Below, piece after piece: positions 56,297-64,000 of a DNA stretch of 64,000 bases; position 1 is the stretch's first letter, and each line of letters opens with the position of its first letter. The notes under the pieces were generated by a model, which ran no database searches, was not told the origin of the DNA, and worked only from the letters and a program-made list of their open reading frames with translations. Made by a program: the position numbers and the translations under genes. Origin of the DNA: Rhizobium sp. SSA_523 (GTDB taxonomy: Bacteria; Pseudomonadota; Alphaproteobacteria; Rhizobiales; Rhizobiaceae); contig NZ_CP129382.1 in assembly GCF_030435705.1 (NCBI RefSeq), positions 2,513,501 to 2,577,500 on the forward strand, written 5' to 3'.

Positions 56297-57135
56297 CACC
56301 GCTCCCGTCTGGCCATGAAGGCCATGCGTTCAAAAAGGTGTACGTCCTGCTCGTTCTTCAGAAGCGCGCCATGCAGCTTCGGCAGCGCCGTCTTCACATC
56401 GGCACGCAGATCCTCCGGATCGACGTCATCGGAGACCAGGAGCCGGATCCAGTCCAGCGCCTCGGAGGTGGACGGTTTCTTCTTCAGCCCCGGCATCTCG
56501 CGGATCTCGTAGAACTGTGTCAGTGCGGCGCTGACCAGACGCTGCTTGATGCCCGGATAGTGGACCTCGACGATGCGCGACAGCGTGTCGGCATCCGGGA
56601 AGCGGATATAATGAAAGAAGCAGCGGCGCAAAAAGGCATCCGGCAGCTCCTTTTCATTGTTGGAGGTGATGATGACGATAGGGCGAACCTTCGCCCGCAC
56701 CGTCTCCCCCGTTTCGTAGACGTGAAATTCCATGCGGTCGAGTTCCTGAAGCAGGTCGTTCGGGAATTCGATATCCGCCTTGTCGATCTCGTCGATCAGC
56801 AGCACGACCTTGGCGTCGGAGGAAAAGGCCTGCCACAGCTTGCCGCGGCGGATATAATTGGAAACCTCGTTGACGCGCGGATCGCCGAGCTGGCTGTCGC
56901 GCAGGCGGGAAACAGCATCATATTCATAAAGCCCCTGCTGCGCCTTGGTAGTGGATTTGATGGTCCATTCGATCATCTCGATGCCGAGCGCCGCCGCCAC
57001 CTGCCGTGCCAGTTCCGTCTTGCCGGTTCCAGGCTCGCCTTTGACCAGCAGCGGGCGCTCCAGCCGGATCGCGGCATTGACCGCCACCATCAGGTCCTTG
57101 TCGGCAATGTAATCGGCGGTGCCTGTAAACTGCAT
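56296..57135 (-). CDS. MoxR family AAA+ ATPase
   Basis: A 279-residue AAA+ ATPase of the MoxR group (APE2220/YehL-like), chaperones that mature metal or redox enzymes with VWA partners. Walker A GEPGTGKT is at 33-40, Walker B VLLIDEID at 111-118, sensor 1 IITSNN and the arginine finger region FLRRCFFHYI follow. AGGA lies 7 nt before the ATG at 57135; the longer open frame upstream is not conserved-looking. Its probable VWA partner, the CoxE gene, lies downstream beyond NUDIX and metA. Confidence 0.92.
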   Translation of the reverse strand: MQFTGTADYIADKDLMVAVNAAIRLERPLLVKGEPGTGKTELARQVAAALGIEMIEWTIKSTTKAQQGLYEYDAVSRLRDSQLGDPRVNEVSNYIRRGKLWQAFSSDAKVVLLIDEIDKADIEFPNDLLQELDRMEFHVYETGETVRAKVRPIVIITSNNEKELPDAFLRRCFFHYIRFPDADTLSRIVEVHYPGIKQRLVSAALTQFYEIREMPGLKKKPSTSEALDWIRLLVSDDVDPEDLRADVKTALPKLHGALLKNEQDVHLFERMAFMARRER

Positions 57136-57553
57136 GTCTGATCCTGATTGTCGGGCGCCTCTGATGCGCCAGAAGGTAGAGCCGCCTCCCCTGTTGCGCA
57201 AGACGAGACACCTTCTCCCGGCACGCACGTGCAAATCCTGGCGGGACGGCGTTTTGCGCTTTGCGTTCGCCTGTCCGTGTGTCAGGCTGAATGCGGCATC
57301 CCCGGATGCTTCGAAGCGCGCTCCGACACCTGGACTGACGACCGGCGTTGGCCACGTTCCGACGGAATTCGAACGATCAAGGCAGGAGCAAATGCGGTCC
57401 GGCGCTTCTCGGCTGACCCCACAAGCTTCTGCGCTCTCGATTGCCGCTGCGCGTCTCGGCAATCGACGGCCTTCGTTTCCACTTTCATGCCTCATCACTA
57501 CCGGCAAAGGCCGCCGCACCGGCTGCCCACCGGACAAGCAAGGATTAAATCCC
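57136..57553. other. 418-nt region between moxR and a small gene
   Basis: No convincing gene. The frames crossing it are rich in Arg and Ser with no motif and look like shadows. It must hold the moxR promoter (leftward) and the promoter of the small protein (rightward). I see no terminator or RNA structure. Confidence 0.5.
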
Positions 57554-57691
57554 ATGGCCAAAGGTCAAGTCCGTTCCAATCGCGAAGCAAGGAAGCCTAA
57601 GAAGGACAAGGAAAAGCCGTCCACGGCGCCTGTCAGCAGCTTCACCACCCAGATCAAGAGCGCCGAGGCATCCGCGCCGAAAAAGCGCTGA
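57554..57691 (+). CDS. Small conserved basic protein
   Basis: A 45-residue protein starting MAKGQVRSNREARKPKKDKEKP and ending SAEASAPKKR. It is highly basic, with Lys/Arg in the first half and a Ser/Thr-rich middle (TAPVSSFTTQIKS). The N-terminal phrase is one I associate with small hypothetical proteins of alphaproteobacteria. No signal peptide or membrane segment. The charge suggests nucleic-acid or ribosome contact, but no function is known. Upstream AAGCAAGGA is 10 nt before the ATG. Confidence 0.75.
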   Translation: MAKGQVRSNREARKPKKDKEKPSTAPVSSFTTQIKSAEASAPKKR

Positions 57692-57782
57692 TCGGCCTCC
57701 TGAAGCGGCCCCGCAGGGTCTGATCCGTCCTGCCGGCGCATCGGCCTTTTCCTTTTGCCGGAAGATGCGCTAAGGGCAGGTC

Positions 57783-58436
57783 ATGACCAGCTCTTCCTTC
57801 ACCATTCTTCTTGGCGGCAATCTTGTCCTGACCGATCGCCTGCGGGCGCTGACGAAGGGAACACGCTCGATTGCCGCCGATAGCGGCATGCGCCATGCCG
57901 CCGCCCTTCACCTCTTGCCGGAATTGTGGGTGGGCGATTTCGACAGCAGCGATGCGGCACTCTCGGCCCGCTATCCGAACGTGGAGCGGCGGACCTATCC
58001 CGCCACCAAGGCGGCGACGGATGGCGAAATCGCCGTGGCTGAGGCCATTGCCAAGGATGCCTCGCGTCTGGTTCTGGCCGGAGCGCTTGGCGGCGAGCGG
58101 TCGGACCATGCGCTGCAGCACTATCTGAACGCGCTCGGCCTGGTGGAGGACGGGTTCGAAGCGGTCCTCACCTCCGGCGAGGAAGAGGCCTATCCTTTCG
58201 TGGCGGATAGCCAGCTGGAACTGGAGCTGCCGAAAGGCGCCCTGTTTTCGGTCCTGGGCTTCACGGCCCTGGAGGGGCTGACCATCCGCAATGCCCGTTA
58301 TCCGCTCAACGATTTCTCACTGACATTCGGCTCGTCCCGCACTCTGTCCAATATTGCGGAAGGGCCGATCTCCGTCTCGCTGAAGCGCGGCCGCGCGATC
58401 CTGCTCGCACGCCCCTATGATCATTCCGGAGCCTGA
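57783..58436 (+). CDS. thiN: Thiamine diphosphokinase
   Basis: A 217-residue thiamine pyrophosphokinase that makes the active cofactor TPP from thiamine and ATP. Catalytic-domain blocks are FTILLGGNLVLTDRL, SIAADSGMRHA, VGDFDSSDAAL, the YPATKAATDGEIAVAEA aspartate region and LGGERSDHALQ; the vitamin-binding domain ends with GSSRTLSNIAEGPISVSLKRGRAILL. AAGGGCAGG precedes the ATG. It is 6 nt from the ABC-F gene. The thiBPQ transporter lies 2.7 kb downstream, a functional neighbour on the same strand. Confidence 0.94.
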   Translation: MTSSSFTILLGGNLVLTDRLRALTKGTRSIAADSGMRHAAALHLLPELWVGDFDSSDAALSARYPNVERRTYPATKAATDGEIAVAEAIAKDASRLVLAGALGGERSDHALQHYLNALGLVEDGFEAVLTSGEEEAYPFVADSQLELELPKGALFSVLGFTALEGLTIRNARYPLNDFSLTFGSSRTLSNIAEGPISVSLKRGRAILLARPYDHSGA

Positions 58437-58442
58437 CCGCCC

Positions 58443-60260
58443 ATGGCACCTCCTATCCTGAAACTTGACGATATCCGCCTGAGTTTCGGCGGTACTCCGC
58501 TGCTCGACGGCGCCAACCTGCAGGTGGAGCCCGGTGACCGGATCTGCCTTGTCGGCCGCAACGGCTCCGGCAAATCGACGCTGATGAAGATCGCCGCCGG
58601 CATGGTGGAGGCGCAATCCGGAGAGGTTTTCCGTCATCCGTCCGCCACCATCCGTTACCTGGAACAGGCGCCGGATTTTGCCGGCTTCACCACCGTCCAG
58701 ACCTATGCCGAAGCGGGTCTCGGTCCAGGCGACGATCCCTACCGGGTCACATACCTGCTGGAGCACCTGGGACTGACGGGCGAAGAGGATCCCCACCAGC
58801 TCTCCGGCGGCGAGGCACGGCGCGCCGCGCTTGCCCGCGTCATGGCGCCCGAGCCGGATATCCTGATGCTGGACGAGCCGACGAACCATCTCGACCTTCC
58901 GACCATCGAATGGCTTGAAGGCGAGCTGCAAAAGACGCGCAGCGCGCTCGTTCTGATCTCGCACGACCGGCGATTTCTCGAACGGGTATCGACGGCCGTC
59001 GTCTGGTTGGACCGCGGCACATCGCGGCGCATGGACCGCAGCTTTGCCCATTTCGAGGCCTGGCGCGACGAGGTGCTGGAGGCCGAGGAGCTGGAGCAGC
59101 ACAAGCTGGGGCGCCAGATCGAGCGGGAGGAGCATTGGCTGCGCTACGGCGTGACCGCCAGGCGCAAGCGCAATATGCGTCGCCTCGGCGAGTTGCAATC
59201 GCTGCGCTCGCAATATCGCGGCCATCGCGGCCCGCAGGGCACAATTCAGGCTGCCATGACCGAAGGCAAGGAAAGCGGCAAGCTGGTGATCGAGGCGGAT
59301 CAGATCACCAAGCGCTATGGCGATCGCCAGATCGTTTCCCCCTTCTCGATCCGGGTGCACCGGGGCGATTGCATCGGCCTCGTGGGACCGAACGGCGCCG
59401 GCAAGACGACGCTCTTGAAAATGCTGACGGGCCAGCTCGCACCCGATTCGGGCGTGATCAAGCTCGGCACCAATCTGGACATCGCCACTTTGGACCAGAA
59501 GCGCGAGGACCTGAATCTGGACGACAGCCTCAGCCATTATCTGACCGACGGGCGCGGCGAGACCCTCCTGGTCAACGGCGAACAGCGACATGTGGCGGGC
59601 TATATGAAAGATTTCCTGTTCCAGCCGGAACAGATGCGCACGCCGATCAAGAACCTGTCCGGCGGCGAGCGCGCCCGGCTGATCCTGGCGCGGATCATGG
59701 CCAAGCCTTCCAACCTCTTGATCCTTGACGAGCCGACCAACGACCTGGACATCGAGACGCTGGATCTGCTGCAGGAAATCGTATCGGGCTATAATGGCAC
59801 CGTCATCCTCGTCAGCCATGACCGCGATTTCCTTGACCGTACCGTGACCTCCACCATTGCGCCGGCCGATCCGGACATGCCCGACGGCCGCTGGATCGAA
59901 TATGCCGGCGGCTACACGGACATGATGGCGCAGCGCAAAGGAGCGCTGGACGAGAGGCGCAAGGCGGAGAAGGCCAAGGCAGACGGCTCCGCCACTGCCG
60001 CCGTGCAAGCGCCGAAGGCAAAGGCCAAGCTGTCCTACAAGCAGAAATTCGCGCTGGAAACCCTGCCGAAGGAGATGGAGAAGGTCGAAGCCGAGATTGC
60101 CGCGCGCGAGGCGAAAATGGCTGATCCGACCCTCTTTACCAAGGACCCGGCGGCCTTCCATCGCATTGCCGGCGAGCTGGAAGGCCTGCGCACCCGCCTG
60201 GCAAAGATGGAGGAAGAATGGCTGGAATTGGAGATGCTGCGCGAGGAACTTGAGGGCTAA
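58443..60260 (+). CDS. ABC-F family ATPase, Uup-like
   Basis: A 605-residue protein with two ABC domains and no membrane part. Domain 1 has Walker A GRNGSGKS (39-46) and signature LSGGEARR with LMLDEPTNHLD; domain 2 has Walker A GPNGAGKT and LSGGERARL with LILDEPTNDLD. The linker between them (LEQHKLGRQIEREEHWLRYGVTARRKRNMRRLGE) is the P-site tRNA interaction motif region. A C-terminal coiled coil (about 500-605) resembles Uup. Such proteins act on stalled ribosomes. It is 6 nt after thiN, so the two are one transcript. Confidence 0.92.
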   Translation: MAPPILKLDDIRLSFGGTPLLDGANLQVEPGDRICLVGRNGSGKSTLMKIAAGMVEAQSGEVFRHPSATIRYLEQAPDFAGFTTVQTYAEAGLGPGDDPYRVTYLLEHLGLTGEEDPHQLSGGEARRAALARVMAPEPDILMLDEPTNHLDLPTIEWLEGELQKTRSALVLISHDRRFLERVSTAVVWLDRGTSRRMDRSFAHFEAWRDEVLEAEELEQHKLGRQIEREEHWLRYGVTARRKRNMRRLGELQSLRSQYRGHRGPQGTIQAAMTEGKESGKLVIEADQITKRYGDRQIVSPFSIRVHRGDCIGLVGPNGAGKTTLLKMLTGQLAPDSGVIKLGTNLDIATLDQKREDLNLDDSLSHYLTDGRGETLLVNGEQRHVAGYMKDFLFQPEQMRTPIKNLSGGERARLILARIMAKPSNLLILDEPTNDLDIETLDLLQEIVSGYNGTVILVSHDRDFLDRTVTSTIAPADPDMPDGRWIEYAGGYTDMMAQRKGALDERRKAEKAKADGSATAAVQAPKAKAKLSYKQKFALETLPKEMEKVEAEIAAREAKMADPTLFTKDPAAFHRIAGELEGLRTRLAKMEEEWLELEMLREELEG

Positions 60261-60316
60261 AAGCCAGATTCTCAGTATTAACAACTAGTTATTGTTTTCA
60301 TTAATCGTCCGGAGCC

Positions 60317-60341
60317 GGAACAAAATTCTGACATCGCCGTT
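60317..60341 (+). promoter_or_regulatory. EcfG-type general stress promoter
   Basis: GGAAC (60317-60321), 16 nt, then CGTT (60338-60341) followed by CG: a full match to the alphaproteobacterial EcfG/RpoE2 consensus GGAAC-N16/17-CGTT. It lies about 70 nt upstream of the receiver gene on the same strand. Confidence 0.8.
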
Positions 60342-60411
60342 CGACTGACAATAGCGCGCTCATTCGGAGACGCTGGCAGATACGCTGGGATTAACGAGCA
60401 GAGGGCAGACC

Positions 60412-60864
60412 ATGTCGGCAAATGTTATGAGTCGTCGGCTGGAAGAGACAGCTAGGGATCAGCGGGTCCTCATCGTTGAGGACGAGTTCCTGATCGCGCT
60501 GGATGTCGCCGATATTATCGAAGGCATGGGCCTGACCGTCGCCGGACTTGCCACGGGCCGGGACAAGGCACTTGCTCTGGCGGCAGAAGCCGATGTCGCG
60601 CTGGTGGATGTCAATCTCGCCGACGGCGCGACGGGACCGGCGATCGCACGCGAACTTGCCGAGCGTTACGGCATCACCGTGATCTTCATGACGGCCAATC
60701 CGGAGCAGCTTCGCGGTCGCGCCGATTGCTCGCTGGGCGTCTTGACCAAGCCCGTCATGCCGCAGGTGATCGAGGAATGCATCGATTACGCGCTGGCGAA
60801 CCGCAATGGTTGGGCCGCGGTTGTTCCCAACGGCCTGAAGGTGTTTTCCCACACCCATCACTGA
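60412..60864 (+). CDS. Single-domain response regulator
   Basis: A 150-residue receiver domain without an output domain. Acidic residues Glu23/Asp24 (IVEDE), phosphoacceptor Asp66 (VALVDVNLADG), Thr94 (FMTAN) and Lys113 (LTKPV) are all present. The short N-terminal extension (MSANVMSRRLEETARDQ) is non-conserved; ATG at 60427 is an alternative. Such proteins act as phosphate relays or sinks. The full EcfG promoter just upstream suggests it belongs to the general stress response, where single-domain receivers adjust the PhyR pathway. Confidence 0.9.
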   Translation: MSANVMSRRLEETARDQRVLIVEDEFLIALDVADIIEGMGLTVAGLATGRDKALALAAEADVALVDVNLADGATGPAIARELAERYGITVIFMTANPEQLRGRADCSLGVLTKPVMPQVIEECIDYALANRNGWAAVVPNGLKVFSHTHH

Positions 60865-61021
60865 AGGCGCCCTGCGCCGGTGCCGCCGGGACAGACGTTT
60901 CCGTTGGCCCGGTCTTTTCCATTGACCCTTGCTGCGCAGGCAAAGGGTTGATCCCTATGCGTCATCCGCATCATCACATCCGCCACTTGTCAAAGCCGCG
61001 GGCTGAAGCTACATCTTTGCT

Positions 61022-61107
61022 GCTCTAACGGGGTGCCGCCTTGCGCGGCTGAGAGGCCATGCCAACCCGAAGAACCTGATCCGGTTAGCACCGGCGGAGG
61101 GATTAGA
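61022..61107 (+). promoter_or_regulatory. TPP (thi-box) riboswitch
   Basis: CTAACGGGGTGCC, GCGGCTGAGA and ACCCGAAGAACCTGATCCGG, then GGAGGGATTAG: all hallmarks of the TPP aptamer are in order. It precedes thiB by about 50 nt and should shut off the thiamine transporter when TPP is plentiful. Confidence 0.96.
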
Positions 61108-61158
61108 CGGCTCACGATCAGCGCCTATTCCCCGTTTTGACGAGATATGGAGGCGCTG

Positions 61159-62172
61159 ATGCGCAGATGGCTTGCCTATTCCTTCACAGCATTGACCACC
61201 CTTCTTGGCGTCCTGCCCGCGCGGGCGGAGGAGCCACCGGTTCTGACCGTCTATACCTATGAAAGCTTCCTGGCGGATTGGGGGCCTGGCCCGAAGGTCA
61301 AGGCCGCCTTCGAACGCACCTGCCAATGCACGGTCAATTTCGTCGGCGTGGCAGATGGCGTCGCGCTTCTGACGCGGCTGAAACTCGAAGGGGCCGGCGG
61401 CGAGGCGGATATCGCGCTCGGCCTCGATACCAACCTGATCCAGGAGGCGAAGGATAGCGGACTGTTTCAGCCGCACGGCATCGAGATGGCGGCTGTCACC
61501 ATCCCGGGCGGCTTTGAGGACGACAGCTTCGTCCCGTATGATTACGGCTATTTCGCCGTGGTCTACGACACGCAGGCCATCAAGACGCCGCCCAAAAGCA
61601 TGAAGGAACTGGTGGAGGGCGATCCGGCACAAAAACTGGTTATCGAGGATCCCCGCACCTCGACGCCTGGCCTGGGCCTGCTGCTATGGATAAAGTCGAT
61701 CTATGGCGATCAGGCGGACCAGGCCTGGGCCAAGCTCACGGATCGCATTCTGACCGTGACGCCCGGCTGGTCGGAAGCCTATGGCCTCTTCACCAAGGGC
61801 GAGGCGCCGATGGTCCTCTCCTACAGCACCTCTCCCGCCTATCACATGGTGGAGGAGAAGTCGGACCGCTATCAGGCCGCGCCCTTTGCCGAAGGACACT
61901 ATATTCAGATCGAAGTGTCGGGAATGCTGAAATCGGCAAGACATCCGCAACTGGCAAAGGATTTCCTGGCCTTCACGCTGTCTCCCGAATTCCAGTCCAT
62001 CATTCCGACCACCAATTGGATGATGCCGGTTGCGGCGACCGCCGATCCGTTGCCTGAGGCTTTTTCCGCGCTGATCAAGCCGGCGAAGACATTTCTGATG
62101 CCGCCGGCAGACGTGGCTGGGAACCGACAGGCCTGGATCCGTGAATGGCTGACGGCCATGAGCAGGCAATAG
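61159..62172 (+). CDS. thiB: Thiamine ABC transporter substrate-binding protein
   Basis: A 337-residue periplasmic binding protein for thiamine, TMP and TPP. A signal peptide ([23 protein letters not shown]) precedes the mature [35 protein letters not shown], typical of ThiB. The ATG at 61159 is preferred because GGAGGCG lies just upstream; an in-frame ATG at 61147 would add MEAL. First gene of the thiBPQ operon behind the TPP riboswitch. Confidence 0.95.
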   Translation: MRRWLAYSFTALTTLLGVLPARAEEPPVLTVYTYESFLADWGPGPKVKAAFERTCQCTVNFVGVADGVALLTRLKLEGAGGEADIALGLDTNLIQEAKDSGLFQPHGIEMAAVTIPGGFEDDSFVPYDYGYFAVVYDTQAIKTPPKSMKELVEGDPAQKLVIEDPRTSTPGLGLLLWIKSIYGDQADQAWAKLTDRILTVTPGWSEAYGLFTKGEAPMVLSYSTSPAYHMVEEKSDRYQAAPFAEGHYIQIEVSGMLKSARHPQLAKDFLAFTLSPEFQSIIPTTNWMMPVAATADPLPEAFSALIKPAKTFLMPPADVAGNRQAWIREWLTAMSRQ

Positions 62173-62233
62173 GCCAGATGCGGTTGCCGTTTGCACGGAA
62201 CCGGCATGGCAAGGCGCATGGGGTGACCGCCTG

Positions 62234-63856
62234 ATGCTGACAGAGGCGCAATTCAAGCGCGGCCTCACCGCCGGCGCGGCAAGCCTTGCGCTGATCGGCA
62301 TCTTCGTCACCTTGCCGACGGCATCGCTGCTCCTGGCCGTTCCCGGCACCGGCACCGGGGCCGGCGCGATCTTCGACGCCTATACGCTGGAGATCCTGCG
62401 CTTCACCCTGCTGCAGGCTATCCTGTCGACGCTTCTTTCGGTGGGTCTTGCGGTTCCGGTCGCCATCTCTCTCGCCAGACGACCGCGTTTCGTGAGCCGC
62501 ACCGTCATCCTCCGTTTGATGGCTGTGCCTATGGGGCTGCCGGCCCTGATCGGCGCCTTGGGACTGATCGGCATTTTTGGTAGGCAGGGGCTGGTCAACG
62601 ATGCTCTGGCGGCGTTAGGGCTTCAGCAGCCGATCAGCCTCTACGGGCTTGGGGGCATCCTGCTTGCGCATGTCTTCTTCAACCTGCCGCTTGCCGCGCG
62701 GCTCCTGCTGACCGCCATCGAGCGCCTGCCGGCGGAATATTGGCGGCTATCCGCCAGCCTTGGCATGAGCCCCTGGTCTGTGCTGCGCTTTATCGAAGCG
62801 CCCGCTTTACTGCGCGTCATTCCGGGTGTCGCGAGCCTTGTCTTCATGCTCTGCGCCACCAGCTTCACCCTCGTCCTGGTGCTTGGCGGCGGACCTGCCG
62901 CCACGACGCTCGAGGTGGCGATCTACCAGGCGCTGCGTTTCGACTTCGATCCGCCGCGCGCCGTATCGCTGGCCCTGCTGCAGATCCTTCTGACGGGCCT
63001 CATCCTCTGCCTGCTCTTCTGGCTTGCCCCGAAGGCCTCCACCGGTGCCAGCGAGGGGCGTGCCATTCGCCGCTTCGATGCGCAAGGCCGGGCGGCCGTA
63101 ATCGTCGATGCAACGGTGATTGCCCTTGCGACGCTCTTCCTCGTGCTGCCGCTCCTGTCGATCCTGGTCGCCGGCCTGCGTGCCGATCTCGCGCGGCTTC
63201 TGACCCTTCCGGAGGTCTGGCAGGCAGGCAAAACCAGCCTGTCGATCGCAGTCACGGCCGCCTTTCTGTCGCTGGGTCTGGCGAGCGGTATCATTCTCTC
63301 ACGCTCGGTCGTGCAAACACGCCGGCGGCCCAGCCGGGCGCTCGGCGCCTTTTCAGCGCTGCTGGCCGTCCTGTCATCGCTGGTCCTGCTGGTCCCGCCC
63401 GTCGTCCTTGGGACCGGCTGGTTCCTCCTCCTCCGCCCCGTCGTGAACCTTACGGCCGCCGCACCCTTTCTTATCGCCGCAATCAATGCGCTGATGGCAC
63501 TGCCCTTCGTCATGCGCGTGCTGGAGCCGGCGGTCGAAGCGCATCTCGCGCGCACGCGGCGGCTCAGCGCAAGCCTTGCCATCCATGGCTGGAGCAGGTT
63601 TCGCCGCGTCGACTGGCCGATCCTGAAGCGACCCATCTTCATGGCGCTCTCCTTTGCCATGGCCCTGTCGCTCGGCGATCTCGGTGCCGTCGCCCTGTTC
63701 GGCTCGCATGACCTTGTGACCCTGCCCTGGCTGATCTACAGCAGGCTTGGAAGCTATCGAACCCATGATGCCGACGGGCTGGCGCTGATCCTTGGCATTG
63801 TGTGCCTGATCCTGACCCTGCTTGGCACGGCGGGCAACAAGGACGACCGCCCATGA
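62234..63856 (+). CDS. thiP: Thiamine ABC transporter permease
   Basis: A 540-residue membrane protein with two permease halves of six helices each, both with the EAA loop (RLSASLGMSPWSVLRFIEAPALL and RLSASLAIHGWSRFRRVDWPIL). It forms the channel of ThiBPQ. It starts 62 nt after thiB. The stop overlaps thiQ as ATGA. Confidence 0.95.
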   Translation: MLTEAQFKRGLTAGAASLALIGIFVTLPTASLLLAVPGTGTGAGAIFDAYTLEILRFTLLQAILSTLLSVGLAVPVAISLARRPRFVSRTVILRLMAVPMGLPALIGALGLIGIFGRQGLVNDALAALGLQQPISLYGLGGILLAHVFFNLPLAARLLLTAIERLPAEYWRLSASLGMSPWSVLRFIEAPALLRVIPGVASLVFMLCATSFTLVLVLGGGPAATTLEVAIYQALRFDFDPPRAVSLALLQILLTGLILCLLFWLAPKASTGASEGRAIRRFDAQGRAAVIVDATVIALATLFLVLPLLSILVAGLRADLARLLTLPEVWQAGKTSLSIAVTAAFLSLGLASGIILSRSVVQTRRRPSRALGAFSALLAVLSSLVLLVPPVVLGTGWFLLLRPVVNLTAAAPFLIAAINALMALPFVMRVLEPAVEAHLARTRRLSASLAIHGWSRFRRVDWPILKRPIFMALSFAMALSLGDLGAVALFGSHDLVTLPWLIYSRLGSYRTHDADGLALILGIVCLILTLLGTAGNKDDRP

Positions 63857-64000
63857 CCCCCGCGCCGGCAATCCAGCTCCAGACGGTTCGCCTGAGGCTC
63901 GGCACCACCGATTTTGCCTATGAGTGCCGCATTCCGGCAGGCGGGATCACCGCCATTGCCGGCCCTTCAGGCTCCGGCAAATCGACGCTGCTGAACCTGA
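63853..64000 (+). CDS. thiQ: Thiamine ABC transporter ATP-binding protein, 5' fragment
   Basis: The first 49 codons only; the window ends inside the gene. The sequence after MTPAPAIQLQTVRLRLGTT reaches Walker A AGPSGSGKSTLLNL. Position after thiP with a 4-nt overlap makes ThiQ the clear call. Confidence 0.9.
   Translation, partial: MTPAPAIQLQTVRLRLGTTDFAYECRIPAGGITAIAGPSGSGKSTLLNL

Noticed and set aside
58317..60284. 655-codon open frame on the minus strand
   Set aside because: Antisense of the ABC-F gene, lacking any motif or start signal.

Overview
The window is about 64 kb of GC-rich chromosome (roughly 60-63% G+C by eye) from an alphaproteobacterium, most likely a member of the Rhizobiaceae (Rhizobium/Agrobacterium/Allorhizobium type). 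Evidence: rhizobial hypothetical families (UPF0314/DUF2585, DUF2794, DUF1223, DUF2076, ExoD), a SAM-II riboswitch in front of metA, an EcfG-type general-stress promoter (GGAAC-N16-CGTT), and a ccmABCDG cluster beside acnA. No insertion sequence, integrase, prophage, CRISPR array or replication origin is visible. This is core chromosome, packed with short operons whose genes often overlap by 4 nt.

Layout. 1-8 kb: end of an ABC-2 permease, typA, a GNAT acetyltransferase, ppa, a YggT/DUF167 pair, an MFS exporter, a glutamine amidotransferase and DUF2794/DUF1223 genes. 8-14 kb: acnA facing the cytochrome c maturation operon ccmABCDG. 14-19 kb: a leftward operon dapF-mtaB-ftsY-yciB-DUF2585. 19-27 kb: a Tat-type metallo-hydrolase, then ffh, chorismate mutase, rpsP, rimM, trmD and rplS (protein targeting and translation), with a TSUP permease and a class D beta-lactamase gene. 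27-34 kb: ppk2, leuC, an L,D-transpeptidase facing an orphan OmpR-type regulator, a cNMP-binding protein, an SDR and xthA. 34-45 kb: ftsK-lolA, glnK-amtB behind a sigma-54-like promoter, tesB, a UbiH-type hydroxylase, Trm112-like and LON-domain proteins, a thioredoxin-TPR protein, ProX-type editing deacylase and tRNA-Gly(GCC). 45-51 kb: two divergent citrate synthase paralogues, one fused to a DNA-binding domain, then an ECF sigma/anti-sigma/BI-1/DUF2076 operon and an ExoD-like gene. 51-57 kb: aminotransferase, aldose epimerase, a CoxE/VWA protein, SAM-II-controlled metA, a NUDIX hydrolase and a MoxR ATPase. 57-64 kb: thiN, an ABC-F protein, a receiver-only response regulator behind an EcfG-like promoter, and thiBPQ behind a TPP riboswitch; thiQ runs off the end.

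Regulation is the richest layer. Two riboswitches are clear (SAM-II with a following intrinsic terminator; TPP). Promoter-like sequences suggest sigma-54, EcfG and an autoregulated ECF sigma whose mRNA may be leaderless. Several unexplained inverted repeats sit between divergent genes. I found no wholly new system. The observations most worth a second look are the HTH-citrate synthase pair, the ECF/BI-1/DUF2076 operon, the metA-coxE coupling with the nearby MoxR gene, the xthA ribosome binding site embedded in the lolA terminator, and a folded element upstream of leuC.
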